Shown here: piece by piece, positions 18,393-26,822 of the stretch | Position numbering within the stretch: position 1 is the stretch's first letter | How the letters are laid out: every line of letters begins with the position of its first letter | Assembly (NCBI RefSeq): GCF_022662105.1 | Contig: NZ_JAKMCP010000001.1 | Span: forward strand, 620,001-684,000 | Length of the DNA stretch: 64,000 nucleotides | Direction of reading: 5' to 3' | Origin: Aestuariivivens sediminis | GTDB taxonomy: Bacteria > Bacteroidota > Bacteroidia > Flavobacteriales > Flavobacteriaceae | Notes under the pieces: model-generated | Seen by the model: only the letters and a program-made list of their open reading frames with translations | Told to the model about the DNA's origin: nothing | Database searches by the model: none | Translations under genes and position numbers: made by a program

Positions 18393-19067
18393 TTAAACAA
18401 ATCCTTGTTTTCTGGCTTCCGTTAAAAGGGTCTCATCTTCACCATCTTCAATACTAAATAAATCTTTAAGTTGTTTCTTTCTTTTTTCTACAGCACTAAG
18501 GGACATATCTAAATGTGATGCCAGATTTTTAGTTTTAACACCTTGAGATAACAAGTGAAGAATTTTTCTGTTTTTTTCGTCAATAACTATATCACTGGTT
18601 AATGTTTTCCTGATATGACTGTTTACGGTACCACTATAAAATGGCGGATTGAAAAGTACGGCTTGAAAAGCACTGGCCAATTCGCTTGACGTTAAATCAC
18701 TTTTAATAAGAAACCCTTCAGGATCGATGGTTTTTATTATGTTGTGAATTCTAAAGGATTCATTAAACATCGTTAATATAACGATTTTCGCTTTTGGTAA
18801 TACCTTACGGGCGTATTCTGCAAGATCTTCTCCCGAATTCATACTCCCATCTTTTGATGGTGGAAGACTTATATCCACAAACAGTACATCATAGGGTCTA
18901 TTTTTCAAAACCGACTCATCCATAAACCTGATGGCCTCATCGCAATTATTGGCAATATCGATATATAATTCCTGGTTTTCAGCTTTTGTGAATTGTAAAG
19001 TATTTTGATACCCCTCGATAATCATGGGATGGTCATCAATCATCAATATTTTAATTTTTTCAGTCAT
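18393..19067 (-). CDS. NarL/LuxR-type response regulator
   Basis: 224 aa. The receiver domain has the acidic pair in MIDDHP, the phosphorylated Asp in FVDISLP, Thr in ILTM, and Lys in IKSD. The C-terminal DNA-binding helix-turn-helix includes LLSQGVKTKNLASHLDMSLSAVEKRKK. The loop after DISLPP is longer than usual (KDGSMNSGEDLAE). The HTH matches the GerE class only loosely, which is common in Bacteroidota. It starts 8 bp after the sensor kinase stop, so the pair is cotranscribed. Confidence 0.92.
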   Translation of the reverse strand: MTEKIKILMIDDHPMIIEGYQNTLQFTKAENQELYIDIANNCDEAIRFMDESVLKNRPYDVLFVDISLPPSKDGSMNSGEDLAEYARKVLPKAKIVILTMFNESFRIHNIIKTIDPEGFLIKSDLTSSELASAFQAVLFNPPFYSGTVNSHIRKTLTSDIVIDEKNRKILHLLSQGVKTKNLASHLDMSLSAVEKRKKQLKDLFSIEDGEDETLLTEARKQGFV

Positions 19068-19075
19068 GGTTGCTG

Positions 19076-20908
19076 CTAAGATATGGGAACTTTAATGGAG
19101 ACCGTAGTCCCTTTGTTTATTTCCGAAGTTATGCTTATTTCGCCACTTATTTCATCTATTCGTGAATTCATATTCTTTAATCCGATACCCGATTTCGCCT
19201 TGTTCAAATCAAATCCGGAACCATCATCTTTAATAACCAGGCAAATTACATTATTTTTTAATTTAAAGCTAATTTTTATATGTTCGGCATTCGCGTGTTT
19301 ATAGATATTATGCAGGGCCTCCTGGACCAATCTGTAGATATGGATCTTCTTTTTGTTCGATATCGCATCCCAGTTGATCACCTCATCATAATCTAAAGAA
19401 TAGTTTAACCCATAGGCAATGCACTGGGTGTCCACTAAAGTTTTTAATAAATCAATAAAACCTGCTCCCGAGACAAAATCGGTGTTTAATTCATGGGACA
19501 CCTTTCTGATGTCCTCCTCGATGGTCTTGAGTTCCTGAATGTACTGACTTCTGGTTTTAACCGCGTCTGGATTGGGGTTCATGTTCAAACTATCCAAACT
19601 CAACCGTGTCCCAAACAGGCGTCCCAGAACACCATCGTGCAGTTCTTTGGAAATGCGCTGTTTTTCGAGTGTTCTGGCCTCCTCAATACTTTCATTCTGT
19701 GAGAGCATCAGATTGTAAATTTCCTCATTGGCCTGTTGCTGCTCCTGTATAAACTGCAGTTCCTTATTCTTGTTGCGCTGCCGAATCACCAGGTAAAGCA
19801 ACAGGGAGGCAATGATGACAATAATGGAAATGATCATCAACCACATGCGTTCCTTGGCAATCTGCCGGTTTTCCTGCTCCACGCGCTGGGTATCGAATCG
19901 AATCCTGGCAAATTTATCACGGATGGCGCGCTCTGCCTTTTGCAGGCTGTCATTTAATTTGATATAGGATTTTAAATAGGCAGCTGCCTTATCGCTGTCT
20001 TCAATCTCAGAGAGGATCAACAAAGACTTTAATAAGTCGTCATTATTGTATTTTTCGGAGATCTCCTTGGCTTTATACGCATAGTAAAGCGCAGAATCCT
20101 TTTGCTTTTTAAAGTGATAATATTCCGCTAAATGTTGGTGGATGACAATGGAGTGGTAATCCTGATTGGTACTATCGCAAATCTTTAACGCTTTTAGATA
20201 GAGTCCCGGTAATTGGTTAAACTCTTTATTGAGATACAGTGTATTGGCATAATTCCCTAATGCCGAAACGTATATATCCGGGTTATTTCGAATTAAATTT
20301 GAATTTGATAAAATTTTATCGAATTGTTCCTTAGCTAAATCGTATTTCCCAGCTTCAATATATACACCTCCCAAGTTATTTTCTGTATTACCAATACTTC
20401 TTTCATAATCACCTTCCAAATCTCGCTTTATTTCAAGAGATCTGTTATAATACTTCTCAGATTCCTCAAAATTACCGAGCTGATCAAAATTAATCCCTAA
20501 AGTATTATAAATATAGGCCTTATATCGATTGATCTCATTACTTTCATTGAATTCATTTAATAAGGTCAGAGACTCAATTGCTGTCACCTCACTACCCGTA
20601 TAATCCTTATTATTTGATTGACATACGGCAATTCCATAAAGCGTCAGGGCCAATTCATACTTGAGATTATTTTTTCTGAATACCTTTTCTGCTGTTTGAT
20701 AATAATAATAGGCGGTGTCACTCAGCAATGATTTACGATAGATTTCCCCAATTTTATAATACTCTTTGGCAATAAAAATGGAATCCGAAGATTTGCTTTT
20801 TGAAACACGGCCAAGGATGGAATCAATCTTACTGATATTTTGTTCCAATTGCGCATGCAAATTAACAACACTAAAAAAAAGTATGATATAGAGTGATTTA
20901 ACCTTCAA
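19076..20908 (-). CDS. TPR-containing sensor histidine kinase (HisKA_3 class)
   Basis: 610 aa. A signal peptide (NLHA-QL) is followed by about seven tetratricopeptide units up to ~residue 330 in the periplasm, for example ESEKYYNRSLEIKRDLEGDY. One membrane helix (MWLMIISIIVIIASLLLYLVI) lies near 360. A short coiled coil precedes the dimerisation/phosphoacceptor helix QRISKELHDGVLGRL (phospho-His in ELHD). The ATPase domain has LVQEALHNIYKHANA (N-box), DDGSGFD and GIGLKNM. It phosphorylates the adjacent regulator; the signal is unknown and is read through the TPRs. Confidence 0.93.
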   Translation of the reverse strand: MKVKSLYIILFFSVVNLHAQLEQNISKIDSILGRVSKSKSSDSIFIAKEYYKIGEIYRKSLLSDTAYYYYQTAEKVFRKNNLKYELALTLYGIAVCQSNNKDYTGSEVTAIESLTLLNEFNESNEINRYKAYIYNTLGINFDQLGNFEESEKYYNRSLEIKRDLEGDYERSIGNTENNLGGVYIEAGKYDLAKEQFDKILSNSNLIRNNPDIYVSALGNYANTLYLNKEFNQLPGLYLKALKICDSTNQDYHSIVIHQHLAEYYHFKKQKDSALYYAYKAKEISEKYNNDDLLKSLLILSEIEDSDKAAAYLKSYIKLNDSLQKAERAIRDKFARIRFDTQRVEQENRQIAKERMWLMIISIIVIIASLLLYLVIRQRNKNKELQFIQEQQQANEEIYNLMLSQNESIEEARTLEKQRISKELHDGVLGRLFGTRLSLDSLNMNPNPDAVKTRSQYIQELKTIEEDIRKVSHELNTDFVSGAGFIDLLKTLVDTQCIAYGLNYSLDYDEVINWDAISNKKKIHIYRLVQEALHNIYKHANAEHIKISFKLKNNVICLVIKDDGSGFDLNKAKSGIGLKNMNSRIDEISGEISITSEINKGTTVSIKVPIS

Positions 20909-20979
20909 TTAAAGTGATTTACCTTCTTCACTTCCAAATGTATTTATAATTTTTGTAAAAACATTTTAAAACAAAAAAA

Positions 20980-21000
20980 ACCCATACAATTAGTATGGGT
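20980..21000 (-). terminator. terminator of the 48-aa lipoprotein gene
   Basis: An 8-bp perfect stem ACCCATAC / GTATGGGT with a 5-base loop. On the minus strand it is followed by eight T. It separates the small lipoprotein gene from the kinase gene downstream, so the two are not simply one transcript. Confidence 0.75.
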
Positions 21001-21032
21001 GATAATTCTTATTATTAATATTAAACTATAAA

Positions 21033-21179
21033 CTAGTCATGAATACGTCCGCCTGTATCCAATATTTCGATGGCGTCAGGAGAAATTAATACATCATCTT
21101 CATTTAAATCCTGTTTGGTACATGATGTCAGGGCTGCAGATAACACTGCGATAAGTAACGTTAGTTTTAAGGCTTTCAT
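21033..21179 (-). CDS. 48-aa lipoprotein upstream of the sensor kinase
   Basis: ATG at 21179 opens 48 codons. The start is MKALKLTLLIAVLSAALTSC, a textbook lipoprotein signal with Cys 20 in the lipobox. The tiny mature part is acidic (QDLNEDDVLISPDAIEILDTGGRIHD). It has its own terminator before the two-component genes. Codon use and a perfect signal make it real. A role as a surface cue or accessory factor for the neighbouring TPR kinase is speculation from position only. Confidence 0.7.
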   Translation of the reverse strand: MKALKLTLLIAVLSAALTSCTKQDLNEDDVLISPDAIEILDTGGRIHD

Positions 21180-21531
21180 ATTGATTCGATTTTAAGGTTA
21201 TACAATTTTTCTCTATTTGTTTTAAAAAAATTTAAATACATGTCGTGATAAAGTGTCCGGATGTACCGGAAGCTTTAACGAGGGAAAAAATGGATCATTA
21301 ACTTTAAAATCGAAGGCATAACAAGGCCCAGATTTCATTTTAAACTTGTGTTGAGGGAATTCGACCTTGCGGTCTAAAAAATGGATTAATACTTTTTACG
21401 GACTTGAGGGGAACATTGATTTATCCGTTAAGTGCTACTAAATTAGGTTAAAGTGCTTTCTGTATAACAAAAATTAGATGAAATGCACATTATATCGATG
21501 AAATGCAAATAATCGACGAACGTAGGGGTAT
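21180..21531. other. 352-bp intergenic region
   Basis: The region lies between the small lipoprotein gene and the LacI-type gene. It contains the lipoprotein promoter region and the end of the LacI transcript. I see no frame, RNA or clear hairpin. ATGAAATGCA occurs twice near 21476-21506 (GATGAAATGCACATT and GATGAAATGCAAATA), a short tandem direct repeat of unknown meaning. Confidence 0.45.
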
Positions 21532-22551
21532 TTAACTTACAGTTTTAAGGGTTGACTGGTTGTTTACCAAGGTGGTTTTTACAATTGTTGTTTTAAAATC
21601 CAATAACGCATCATGCTTTTTCTCCAATCGCTTGATCAGCAAATCTGCTGCACTGGCCCCAATTTGTTTAGCGTGCTGTCTGATGGTCGTGAGCTTTGGT
21701 ATGGAAAGCTCCGATACCGATTGACTTGTAAATCCGATAACCGATATATCTTCAGGCACCTTTAACCCCAAATGCAAGGCCGTATTTATAGCGATGACCC
21801 CTGAGGAACTATCGGCAGACAATATGCCATCCACATCTCGATGTTCTTCAAAAAATGCCCTGATCTTCTGTTGGTAATCGTCGTCCTTTTTCATTTTCAA
21901 TTCCAAAACATCTTGTTGACCATGTTCCAGAATGGCTTTTTTGTAGCCGTGACTCCTTAACTTCCCAACACTCAAATCGTCAACACTACTAAAAAAGGCG
22001 ATTTTCTTTCGGTTTTCAGATAACAAACTTTTCACGGCCCTGTAGGTTACATCAAAATCATCAACAATAACTTTGTCACAAAACACATCATGCGCTACCC
22101 TGTCGAACATGACAATGGGTAAGCCTTGATTTATGGTCTTCTTAAAATGCTCGATTTCGTTTTTAATTTGTGTTTCCTCAGCAACACATAAAATAAAACC
22201 ATCCACACTGCCATTGGCTAGAAGTTTTAAAGCTTCCTTTTCCTTTTCCAGAGACTCATTAGAAATGCAGGTCATGATATGATATCCTCTTTGGGTGGCC
22301 TCGCGCTCTATTCCAAATAATACTTTGGCCAAAAAGTGATTTAGAATATCCGGAATAATCACGCCTATGGTTTTGGTTTTATTTTGCTTGAGGCTAAGGG
22401 CTACCTTATTGGGTGAATAATTGTAGCGCTCGGCCAATTCCTTAACCCGTCGTACGGTTTCCTCTCCTATTTCTTCACTATTATTTAAAGCTTTCGAAAC
22501 AGTAGAAATCGATACATTTAACTCTTGAGCCAGTTGTTTTAACGTAATCAT
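21532..22551 (-). CDS. LacI family transcriptional regulator
   Basis: About 339 aa. The N-terminal helix-turn-helix is ITLKQLAQELNVSISTVSKALN, and the hinge is SPNKVALSLKQ. The periplasmic-binding-protein-like effector domain runs from KTIGVIIPDILNHFLAKVL to the end, with SADSSSGVIAI and ISVIGF-type segments. The ATG at 22551 begins just before the HTH; a GTG four codons upstream is less likely. No sugar-use genes adjoin it, so its regulon is elsewhere or it controls the divergent DsrE gene, which would be unusual. Confidence 0.93.
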   Translation of the reverse strand: MITLKQLAQELNVSISTVSKALNNSEEIGEETVRRVKELAERYNYSPNKVALSLKQNKTKTIGVIIPDILNHFLAKVLFGIEREATQRGYHIMTCISNESLEKEKEALKLLANGSVDGFILCVAEETQIKNEIEHFKKTINQGLPIVMFDRVAHDVFCDKVIVDDFDVTYRAVKSLLSENRKKIAFFSSVDDLSVGKLRSHGYKKAILEHGQQDVLELKMKKDDDYQQKIRAFFEEHRDVDGILSADSSSGVIAINTALHLGLKVPEDISVIGFTSQSVSELSIPKLTTIRQHAKQIGASAADLLIKRLEKKHDALLDFKTTIVKTTLVNNQSTLKTVS

Positions 22552-22832
22552 ATAATGACGCACTATTTTAACCGACGCAATTTACAAAATACATTTCTAA
22601 TAATTCATTCTAAATATCTCCAACACTTTAATATACCATCCTCTGGCCCTGACGCTAAAAAATACTCATGCATCTTACTGTAATATTATTCCAGAACCGC
22701 ATTAAAATGCCTAGAAATAACGTCGCATTTTCATTTGAACCAACAAGTCAATTTGTTGACCCTTTCAGGACATCCATTCCTCTTGGAGTGCTTTTAATTT
22801 GTACCATCATAAACCAATAACATATTTTAATC

Positions 22833-23201
22833 ATGAGTACAAAAAAGAAAGTAGTCGTATTAATTAGTAAAGGCATGGATGACGAGAGAGCATCTGTAGC
22901 CTGGAGTATTGCCAATGGTGGTATTAAATCCGGATTAGAAGTCAGTATCTTTTTAGTGAGTTCCGGTGTGGACTGGGTAAGGAAAGGCGCCTATAATCAT
23001 GCGCATCTCAACCCAAAAGACCCAAGCATGAAGGATATGATTGAAACCGTACTGCACAACCAGTGCAGAATTATGGTCTGTCCCCCCTGTTCGGCAGTAA
23101 GGGGTTACACTCCGGACGACCTTATAGATAACATTGAATTGGTGGGATCTACGGCATTACACCAACTCATTCTAGACGGTGCAGAGACCATTTCCATTTA
23201 A
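22833..23201 (+). CDS. DsrE family protein
   Basis: 122 aa with the DsrE/F Rossmann-like fold: KKVVVLISKGMDDERASVAW at the start and VSIFLVSSGVDWVRKGA in the middle, then CRIMVCPPCSAVRGY with two Cys. The Cys pair is where sulfur-carrying DsrE-type proteins keep reactive thiols. It is probably a soluble sulfurtransferase-like protein. It is followed 34 bp later by a rhodanese gene, which supports a persulfide-handling role (inference). Confidence 0.8.
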   Translation: MSTKKKVVVLISKGMDDERASVAWSIANGGIKSGLEVSIFLVSSGVDWVRKGAYNHAHLNPKDPSMKDMIETVLHNQCRIMVCPPCSAVRGYTPDDLIDNIELVGSTALHQLILDGAETISI

Positions 23202-23235
23202 TTTAATCATTGTACCATCTTAAAAAATTAAAATC

Positions 23236-23589
23236 ATGGATGTTAAATATTCAAAAGAACGTATCGAACAAATCCCGGTCAAGCAGTTAAACACCATCAT
23301 TGCTTCGGAAATCTACACCATTGTTGATGTAAGATCTCCACAGGGCATTGAAAGTCAAGGTGCCATACCTACGGCGATTAATAAACCCCTGGACGCCTTA
23401 AAACAGGAGATTGAAACGCGACATGGCCATCCGGATTCGGTATTTAATACTGAAGGACCTTTTTTGTTCTGCTGTACGGGTGGTGTGATGTCTTATATGG
23501 CGGCCATACATGCTCAAGAAAACGGCATTAAAGGGGTGTATAATTTAGAAGGTGGCCATTCCGCCTGGCTCAAATTACAAGAGGATTAA
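23236..23589 (+). CDS. single-domain rhodanese-like protein
   Basis: 117 aa. The fold is complete: YTIVDVRSPQGIESQGAIPTAINKPL for the first half, then the active-site loop CTGGVMSYMAA with the catalytic Cys of FCCTGG and the closing GHSAWL. It transfers sulfur from a persulfide donor. It is cytoplasmic, with no signal. It pairs with the upstream DsrE gene. Confidence 0.88.
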   Translation: MDVKYSKERIEQIPVKQLNTIIASEIYTIVDVRSPQGIESQGAIPTAINKPLDALKQEIETRHGHPDSVFNTEGPFLFCCTGGVMSYMAAIHAQENGIKGVYNLEGGHSAWLKLQED

Positions 23590-23632
23590 AATCAATTTGA
23601 TAGCAATTCATTATGTTTTCTAAAAGACCAAT

Positions 23633-23670
23633 GCTAGTTCCTGAAATACCTCACGACATCAGGAACTTGC
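23633..23670 (+). terminator. 12-bp inverted repeat, probable terminator of the DsrE-rhodanese operon
   Basis: GCTAGTTCCTGA and TCAGGAACTTGC form a 12-bp stem (one mismatch) with a 14-base loop. The following sequence has a T-rich stretch GTTTTGTTT. If it terminates transcription, the next gene should start at the ATG at 23704 rather than at 23671, the base after the stem. Confidence 0.6.
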
Positions 23671-23703
23671 ATGATCGTTTTGTTTAACATCAATCCTTTA
23701 ATT

Positions 23704-24024
23704 ATGGAATTCATTATATCGATATTAACCGTTTATGGCATGTCTGCCATTGTAACCCAAGGTAAAATATTTGAGCCTTTAAGAGATTTTACCGAGAAAC
23801 ACAGTCCCAATTTCTGGAAATACCTAACCAGTTGTATGCAGTGCCTCCCGTTTTGGGTCGGTATTTTAGTGTCCTTGCTTACGCAAGAACCCATTATGGT
23901 AAACCAAGAGTATCTACCAAACTTCCTAAATATCCTTTTTACTTACTTGTTTTCAGGAGCACTGTATAGTGGTACGACCATGTTTATCCATACAGTGTTT
24001 GTCCATTTAAAAGGGGACAAATAG
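23704..24024 (+). CDS. small DUF1360-like membrane protein
   Basis: About 106 aa. It has a first helix MEFIISILTVYGMSAIVTQG, the motif SCMQCLPFWVG with a CxxC at the start of the second helix, and a third helix NILFTYLFSGALYSGTTMF. DUF1360 proteins contain a similar C-x-x-C-x-x-F-W motif. The frame allows an earlier ATG at 23671, but that lies at the foot of a terminator-like hairpin, so 23704 is chosen. The function is unknown. Confidence 0.65.
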   Translation: MEFIISILTVYGMSAIVTQGKIFEPLRDFTEKHSPNFWKYLTSCMQCLPFWVGILVSLLTQEPIMVNQEYLPNFLNILFTYLFSGALYSGTTMFIHTVFVHLKGDK

Positions 24025-24078
24025 GAGTCTGACCAGAATAGGAAAGTAAAAAGATGGAATCGTATTTTAAAAATTACT

Positions 24079-24960
24079 TTAATTAACCTTTATGGATTGG
24101 GTTTTACGTTGTCTCCAACTATTTGGAGTTAGTCCATATTCCTGTTTAAAACTTCTATTAAAATGGGAATCGCTCTCAAAACCGCAATCGTAACATATTT
24201 GCTGTATGGTAAAATCGGTGGTTACCATAAGTTCACGAGCCAGTTCAAGTCTTTTCGCCAATAGCCATTTAGCCGGTGTTGTATGGTAAGCCTTTTTAAA
24301 ATAACGCTTAAAGGAGGACAGGCTTTTTCCACAAAGCCTGGCAAATTCTTCTACCTTCAGGTTATAGAAATATTGTTCTTCCATAATCTTTTCGATCGTG
24401 TATCCTGAGTGGAGCGATAAGGTGTAGAGCACATTTTTTATTTCCGTGTTTTGGTTATCCAAACAAATATTTAAGAGCATTTCCCTAAATTTCAGCTCAA
24501 TGATTTTCTGAGGTATCTTACTGGGCAGCTTTAAATATGAAAAAAACGAATGGTACAGTGCCTGTAAACTTTCATTAACGTTTATTCGATATACAACATC
24601 GGGATGCTCTACCTTTTTAAATGTAGCGATTTCGTTGCCAATATCATTTTCCATACAACGCTTAATGAAATCATCCTTCATAAAAAACATGAGGACACAA
24701 AAGCTGTCTTCAAAGTATTGCTGGTTTTTAAACGCCCCTTTCCTCACAAATATCGACTGGTTTTCTTTCACTAAAAAATCTGCAGAAGGTGTAATCCACT
24801 TCTTCTGTCCATTAAGTACATATACGATACTATGGCATTCCGACCAAGCGTCGAAAAGCTCTTCTTTAATTGGACATTTAAACTCGACAATTAAATAATC
24901 TTCCCCTATTATTTTATGATAGCCAGGAGTCTCAAGAAAATGTTTATAGGAATCGAACAT
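24079..24960 (-). CDS. AraC family transcriptional regulator
   Basis: About 293 aa. A cupin-like N-terminal effector domain (residues ~10-130, with VYVLNGQKKWITPSADFLV) is followed by the C-terminal pair of helix-turn-helix motifs, KVEEFARLCGKSLSSFKRYFKKAYHTTPAKWL and TDFTIQQICYDCGFESDSHFNRSFKQEYGLTPNSWR. The latter is the AraC signature. An upstream TTG/ATG would extend it 26 residues with low-complexity sequence; the ATG at 24960 gives a normal start. It is transcribed alone. Confidence 0.9.
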   Translation of the reverse strand: MFDSYKHFLETPGYHKIIGEDYLIVEFKCPIKEELFDAWSECHSIVYVLNGQKKWITPSADFLVKENQSIFVRKGAFKNQQYFEDSFCVLMFFMKDDFIKRCMENDIGNEIATFKKVEHPDVVYRINVNESLQALYHSFFSYLKLPSKIPQKIIELKFREMLLNICLDNQNTEIKNVLYTLSLHSGYTIEKIMEEQYFYNLKVEEFARLCGKSLSSFKRYFKKAYHTTPAKWLLAKRLELARELMVTTDFTIQQICYDCGFESDSHFNRSFKQEYGLTPNSWRQRKTQSIKVN

Positions 24961-25319
24961 AATAGTACTGGTGTTCGTTAGTAACTTACAAGATACAAAA
25001 TTCTGGATTTTATATATATTGGTAAGGTTACAAAACAAAAAAATGACTCGATATAGGCCGGTATCTCAATACTAACAAATCTGTACGTACCGTCACACAT
25101 TAAACGCTCTATTTATACAGAATATTCGCTTCAACATAATCCAATATTTGAATAGATCCATTTAATAGAACTGTTACTCATCATGGTTCAATGGTGAACG
25201 AGAAGGGACTTAAAAGGCTTATATTACATACTGATATGTTAAGATCAACCGATATTAATCCATTTATTCGTAGATTTATATTGACCGTTCCATACTATTC
25301 TAAACAATAAAAAACTTAA

Positions 25320-26054
25320 ATGAAATCTTACCTCAGTTTATTCAGTCTTTTTTTTCTACTCGTTGCTTGCATACACAACAATAAGGACGGTAAAACACCT
25401 GAAATGGTTGTAAAAACCACTGGCAGGTCTACCCCTATCAAACTTTATCTCACATCCAATGCAATTGTCGTTTTAGATGAGCTCATCCCCTTGCTTCCAT
25501 TTGCACCAAGCGGTCGGTCCATAGGGTACATTACCACTGCCGGATATAATGCTCCTTGGGTATTTGAAAATATTAAAAAAATAGAAGAATCAGGTTTTGC
25601 CGTTAAACCCATAGACTTGTCCATATTATCAGAAAATGACCTTGACGAGGCCTTTAAGGATTGTGATATTATTTGGGTAGGTGGCGGCAATACCTTCTAT
25701 CTGTTACAAGAAGTCAGACGATCTGGATTTGACAAGTTTTTAATTGAAAAAATACATCAAGGGGTTCCTTATGTAGGAACAAGTGCCGGTTCCATACTCA
25801 TGGGTCCAAACATTGAACTTGTTAAATTTGCTGATAACCCTTTGGAAGCACCAAATTTAAAATCTTATCGGGGTTTACATGTTTTCCCCTTGGTCCCGTT
25901 AGCCCATTACGACCATCCGGATTATAAGGCAGTGTATAAAGACATCCTGAATTTTGCCCTTGAACAAAATATACCCGTGGTTTCCTTAAAAGAAAACCAG
26001 TTCATTATGGTTGAAGGCGCACAATGGGAAATCATAAATTCAGATTTGCCTTAA
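25320..26054 (+). CDS. peptidase S51-like (cyanophycinase/dipeptidase E type) lipoprotein
   Basis: 244 aa. The signal ends FLLVAC (lipobox, Cys 17). The S51 fold is visible in IGYITTAGYNAPW, DIIWVGGGNTFYLLQ, and the nucleophile elbow GTSAGSILMGPNIE with Ser after T. A GLHVFPLVPLAHYDH segment corresponds to the family's His-containing strand. Family members cleave aspartyl dipeptides or cyanophycin. The lipobox suggests a periplasmic or surface form, unlike cytoplasmic E. coli PepE. Confidence 0.8.
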   Translation: MKSYLSLFSLFFLLVACIHNNKDGKTPEMVVKTTGRSTPIKLYLTSNAIVVLDELIPLLPFAPSGRSIGYITTAGYNAPWVFENIKKIEESGFAVKPIDLSILSENDLDEAFKDCDIIWVGGGNTFYLLQEVRRSGFDKFLIEKIHQGVPYVGTSAGSILMGPNIELVKFADNPLEAPNLKSYRGLHVFPLVPLAHYDHPDYKAVYKDILNFALEQNIPVVSLKENQFIMVEGAQWEIINSDLP

Positions 26055-26118
26055 AATCAGAACAAAACGCCTTACTCATTCTTAATTTTGTAACGATTAC
26101 GAATAAAGTCTCTTTTAC

Positions 26119-26355
26119 CTAAAGACTTGAAGAAAAAGGACTTGATTGCGGTAGATTCATGATTGCTATGAGCTTTCTAAACCGAATGTCATCATGGAGA
26201 AACTGAAACGGATAAAGAAAAGTTATTTCCGGAGAAATCTTTTTTGTTTCCATTTGACGTTCTATCAATCCTAAAACTTTTTCTTTATCTTTTAATATAG
26301 CTGAAACTAAAAGTTTACTAAAATCCTTCCTTGGAATAAGATTAAAGCTTAGATT
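26119..26355 (-). pseudogene. C-terminal relic of a TPR-type signalling protein
   Basis: An open minus-strand frame of 78 codons without a start ends in TAG at 26119. It reads FNLIPRKDFSKLLVSAILKD...ISPEITFLYPFQF...DDIRFRKLIAIMNLPQS. The end resembles the C-terminus of Bacteroidota proteins with an adenylate-cyclase/TPR or winged-helix/TPR build, where DPRFKxLLxKMxLP is common. Sequence upstream on that strand has stops. I read it as a truncated remnant; the family call is tentative. Confidence 0.35.
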
Positions 26356-26357
26356 TT

Positions 26358-26534
26358 ATGGGCTTAAACCAGGGGATTCTAATTAAAAAAATGCTTTATA
26401 GAAAAAAAGGGGAAACCAGTCCATTTAAAATGTTATGTCGCAATAATGGGCATCGCAACCTGGATTATGAGGTTCCATCAGGAGGAAAAAATATAAAAAT
26501 CAAACGCTATAACCCCAACTCTAATTTAATTTGA
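26358..26534 (+). CDS. possible 58-aa basic protein
   Basis: ATG at 26358 to TGA at 26532. The product (MGLNQGILIKKMLYRKKGETSP...) is rich in Lys/Arg/Asn and has no hydrophobic helix. There is no family match and no clear regulatory context. It lies back to back with the TPR relic in a 770-bp region lacking normal genes, so it may be chance. Confidence 0.2.
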   Translation: MGLNQGILIKKMLYRKKGETSPFKMLCRNNGHRNLDYEVPSGGKNIKIKRYNPNSNLI

Positions 26535-26822
26535 TTAATCAATAATACCGGTATACCATCACTTTATGGCTTGGATTACATTTATATTTTTCCGAATAAA
26601 TTCGCTATATTTGAGTATCTTTTTAAAAATAGGCCCCTGACTATTCATGTGTCGAACTAAGTATGGGGGTAAGCTCTATTTCAGTTGACTGTCTTCATAT
26701 TTAAAATTAGGTCTTACACTTAGTTAAGCGTTATTGTGTTTAATCATTAAAGACCTGAGTATCTGTTTTTTAAGATTACATAACATTATTTACAAGCTAA
26801 CGTATCTAAAGTATTGAGTACA

